From contig RFGQ01000687.1 in the NCBI GenBank assembly GCA_003695865.1, positions 1-14,672 of the forward strand: a stretch of 14,672 nucleotides of DNA, read 5' to 3'. The stretch is from Gemmatimonadota bacterium (lineage in GTDB: Bacteria > Gemmatimonadota > Gemmatimonadetes > Longimicrobiales > Gaopeijiaceae). Made by a program: the position numbers and the translations under genes. Shown piece by piece: positions 14,379 through 14,672 of this stretch (its first letter is position 1; each line of letters begins with the position of its first letter). Under the pieces are notes generated by a model, which saw only the letters and a list, made by a program, of their open reading frames with translations, searched no databases and was not told where the DNA came from.

Positions 14379-14672
14379 TCAGTTGTTGGGTGCGCCGCTG
14401 CTGATCCAGTTGCGGATGTTCGTGAGGTCGATGTTGTCGAGCGGCGCCTGGCCGAGCGGCATGCGAGAGCCGACCGACTGGCGTCCCTCGAGCTTGATCA
14501 CGATGTAGCTGTTCTGTGGGTCGCCGGGCAGCACGCGGCGGAAGTTCTCCGACGTGGCCTGGACGTTCACCAGGTTGTCGTACGCGACCGCGTTGCGCAG
14601 GTCGAGTCCGGCCGACACGGCCGCGCCGTGACAGCTCGACGCCGTACAGCCCCTGCGCGAGAAGATCTCCTG
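14379..14672 (-). CDS. c-type cytochrome domain with CX4CH heme motif, C-terminal part (cut by window edge)
   Basis: The frame is open to the window end and gives 97 residues. It begins QEIFSRRGCTASSCHGAA: a heme-attachment motif CX4CH (Cys9, Cys14, His15; plus strand 14628-14648) instead of the usual CX2CH. SAGLDLR follows, and the likely axial methionine is Met71 in GSRMPLG. The end IDLTNIRNWISSGAPNN is typical of the last helix of such domains, which are common in secreted cytochromes of Bacteroidota, Planctomycetes and Gemmatimonadota. The protein would be periplasmic and would need heme ligation by the cytochrome c maturation system. The true start, signal peptide and any upstream domains lie beyond the window. 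It is the most upstream visible gene of the YceI/DUF5777 operon. Confidence 0.85.
   Translation of the reverse strand, partial: QEIFSRRGCTASSCHGAAVSAGLDLRNAVAYDNLVNVQATSENFRRVLPGDPQNSYIVIKLEGRQSVGSRMPLGQAPLDNIDLTNIRNWISSGAPNN

Overview
The window is very GC-rich DNA from a diderm bacterium. GTG is a common start codon, neighbouring genes often overlap by 4 bp, and the predicted secreted proteins have short signal peptides and outer-membrane-type beta-barrels. Gene content and the unusual sequence variants in the Dxs and prenyltransferase proteins suggest Gemmatimonadota or a close relative. That placement is an inference from pattern recognition; no search was run.

Layout. The left edge (1-157, minus strand) holds the first 52 codons of a UMF1/Atg22-type MFS transporter. 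A 277-bp divergent spacer separates it from a long plus-strand housekeeping block (435-10597): rny (RNase Y), folD, xseA, xseB, a farnesyl/geranylgeranyl diphosphate synthase (ispA-like), dxs, an NAD kinase and recN. A 13-bp perfect hairpin with a T-rich tail follows rny. folD/xseA and xseB/ispA each overlap by 4 bp (GTGA). dxs and the NAD kinase are 13 bp apart. recN appears to have its own promoter (TTGAAC-18-TAGATT). The block resembles the folD-xseA-xseB-ispA-dxs-...-recN neighbourhood of Firmicutes, but without tlyA and argR. It joins DNA and RNA maintenance (RNase Y, exonuclease VII, RecN), one-carbon metabolism (FolD), isoprenoid precursor synthesis (Dxs and prenyl synthase) and NADP supply.

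Convergent with recN is a minus-strand gene (10648-12300) for a secreted protein of about 550 residues that is probably an outer-membrane beta-barrel of unknown function. Upstream of it and divergent lies a near-consensus sigma-70 promoter (TTGACA-17-TACAAT). It drives tRNA-Gly(GCC) and tRNA-Cys(GCA), which end at a strong GC hairpin.

The right end (12885-14672, minus strand) is a compact envelope operon. In transcription order it encodes a c-type cytochrome domain with a CX4CH heme motif (cut by the window edge), a secreted YceI-family protein and a DUF5777-like outer-membrane beta-barrel; the last two overlap by an ATGA. Together they suggest an uncharacterised periplasm/outer-membrane module, possibly redox- or isoprenoid-related. 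This is the most interesting part of the window. I saw no CRISPR array, insertion sequence, integrase, phage gene or obvious defence system.
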